From the NCBI RefSeq assembly GCF_000144405.1, contig NC_014370.1, forward strand, positions 1,431,501 through 1,495,500: a stretch of 64,000 bases of DNA. Direction: 5' to 3'. Below the pieces are notes generated by a model that worked only from the letters and a program-made list of their open reading frames with translations, searched no databases and was not told the DNA's origin. Made by a program: the position numbers and the translations under genes. Positions 63,398 to 64,000 of the stretch are shown here, in pieces (position 1 is the stretch's first letter; each line of letters opens with the position of its first letter). The DNA is from Prevotella melaninogenica ATCC 25845 (lineage in GTDB: Bacteria > Bacteroidota > Bacteroidia > Bacteroidales > Bacteroidaceae).

Positions 63398-63538
63398 CCT
63401 CCCCCAACCCCTCCAAAGGAGGGGAGATTAGAGAGAACAAATCAACTCCTGAAAGTTAATACTAACTAATTAATAAGCCCATCTTCCCCCACAAGTAAGC
63501 AGATTGGGCTCCCCTCCCTTCGGAGGGGTCGGGGGAGG
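63398..63538. repeat. Inverted pair of GC-rich REP-like units (REPIN-like) between mlaE and mlaF
   Basis: CCTCCCCCAACCCCTCC then AAAGGAGGGGAG (63398-63425) faces its reverse complement in CTCCCCTCCCTTCGG then AGGGGTCGGGGGAGG (63509-63538). It starts right after the mlaE stop and ends 4 bases before the mlaF ATG, so the palindrome sits in the mlaF ribosome-loading region. Confidence 0.85.
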
Positions 63539-63542
63539 CTCT

Positions 63543-64000
63543 ATGATTGAAGTAAAACATCTATTCAAATCTTTCGGCGACAAGGAAGTGCTGAAGGATA
63601 TAAACATCGTTTTTGAAGACGGAAAAACAAACCTCATCATCGGACAAAGTGGTGCAGGTAAGACCGTTCTCATGCGTTCGCTCACCGGACTGCTTGACCC
63701 AACCAAGGGTGAAGTACTTTATGACGGACGTAACTTTGTCAACATGACAAAGAAAGACCAGATTCTCATGCGTCGTGAGATGGGTATGATTTTCCAAGGT
63801 GCTGCCCTCTTTGACTCGCTCACTGTACTGGAGAATGTTCGTTTCCCATTGGACATGTTTTCAGACATGACTGCTCAGGAACGTGACAAAAGAGCTATGG
63901 AATGTCTTGATCGTGTGAACCTGACAGGAGCTGAACAGAAGTTTCCTGGTGAGATTTCGGGTGGTATGCAAAAGCGTGTAGCTATTGCTCGCGCCATCGT
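63543..64000 (+). CDS. mlaF: MlaF-type ABC transporter ATP-binding protein, partial (3' end outside window)
   Basis: ATP-binding subunit working with MlaE. The visible 152 residues include Walker A GQSGAGKT (34-41), the Q-loop Gln85 in MIFQGAALFDSLTVLENVRFPL and the signature ISGGMQKRVAIARAI (138-151). GGM in the signature and the QGAALFDSL loop are Mla-type. Walker B and the C-terminus lie beyond base 64000. The ATG directly follows a REP-like palindrome, leaving no room for a normal ribosome-binding site. Confidence 0.93.
   Translation, partial: MIEVKHLFKSFGDKEVLKDINIVFEDGKTNLIIGQSGAGKTVLMRSLTGLLDPTKGEVLYDGRNFVNMTKKDQILMRREMGMIFQGAALFDSLTVLENVRFPLDMFSDMTAQERDKRAMECLDRVNLTGAEQKFPGEISGGMQKRVAIARAI

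Overview
The window reads as chromosomal DNA of a Bacteroidales bacterium, most likely a Prevotella. The evidence is: upstream elements of the Bacteroidota type (TAnnTTTG about 7 bases and TTTG about 33 bases before the start) in front of almost every transcription unit; very weak Shine-Dalgarno use; a single-chain glycyl-tRNA synthetase; many OmpA-like and small beta-barrel proteins; and a gene order (tig-clpP-clpX-recQ; guaB-PPIase-PPIase-OstA-mutL) typical of the order. I infer the genus from general resemblance, not from a database match.

Layout. 1-9.1 kb: a partial lipoprotein, the dxs-trkA-trkH operon (isoprenoid precursor synthesis plus potassium uptake), an OmpA-like porin and a MATE exporter. 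9.1-17.2 kb: FKBP lipoprotein, glycyl-tRNA synthetase, topoisomerase IV subunit A, a DUF3316-like protein overlapping an S41 protease lipoprotein, and a small secreted protein. 17.5-25.7 kb: tRNA-Leu, two tRNA-Val genes, small envelope and HU-like proteins, purB, a pseudouridine synthase with a 250-residue Gly/Tyr/Arg/Asn-rich head, and asnS. 25.7-31.7 kb is the accessory part: a YiiX-like lipoprotein, an AT-rich unknown membrane-protein pair, a beta-barrel, and a TetR/nitroreductase operon bracketed by 113-bp direct repeats. 31.8-45.2 kb: tcdA, a CvfB-like S1 protein, lolD, a CPA2 antiporter, asd, small redox proteins, a fused lipoate ligase/lipoyl synthase, a second OmpA, and mutL. 45.2-52.8 kb: the guaB to mutL envelope-biogenesis operon and dps. 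53.2-60.3 kb: a HigBA-like toxin-antitoxin pair and recQ, clpX, clpP and tig. 60.3-64 kb: lptB, a Y1-type (RAYT-like) transposase with an unusual C-terminal domain, mlaE and the first part of mlaF.

The most unusual content is between the genes. I see at least seven dispersed intergenic repeat families: (1) palindromic GCAC-N5-GTGC arrays; (2) palindromic TTCATGAA/AAATATTT arrays; (3) about 500-590 bp non-coding elements with 18-bp terminal inverted repeats resembling ISL3 ends, each carrying five iterated CAAAAGGGC-like boxes; (4) GC-rich REP-like units, two of them as inverted pairs (REPIN-like); (5) GGCTTATTAG palindromes; (6) GTAGGGAyACACG palindromes; (7) a 67-bp hairpin unit in tandem. 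Families 1, 2 and the boxes in 3 all repeat with a spacing of 22 bp, which I regard as the most interesting unexplained signal. A RAYT-like gene lies beside one REPIN-like pair and is a candidate for mobilising that family.

Most genes are housekeeping and act together in envelope building (LptA/OstA, LptB, LolD, MlaE/F, SurA-type chaperones, OmpA proteins), proteostasis (Tig, ClpXP) and nucleotide or cofactor metabolism (PurB, GuaB, Dxs, Asd, LipA).
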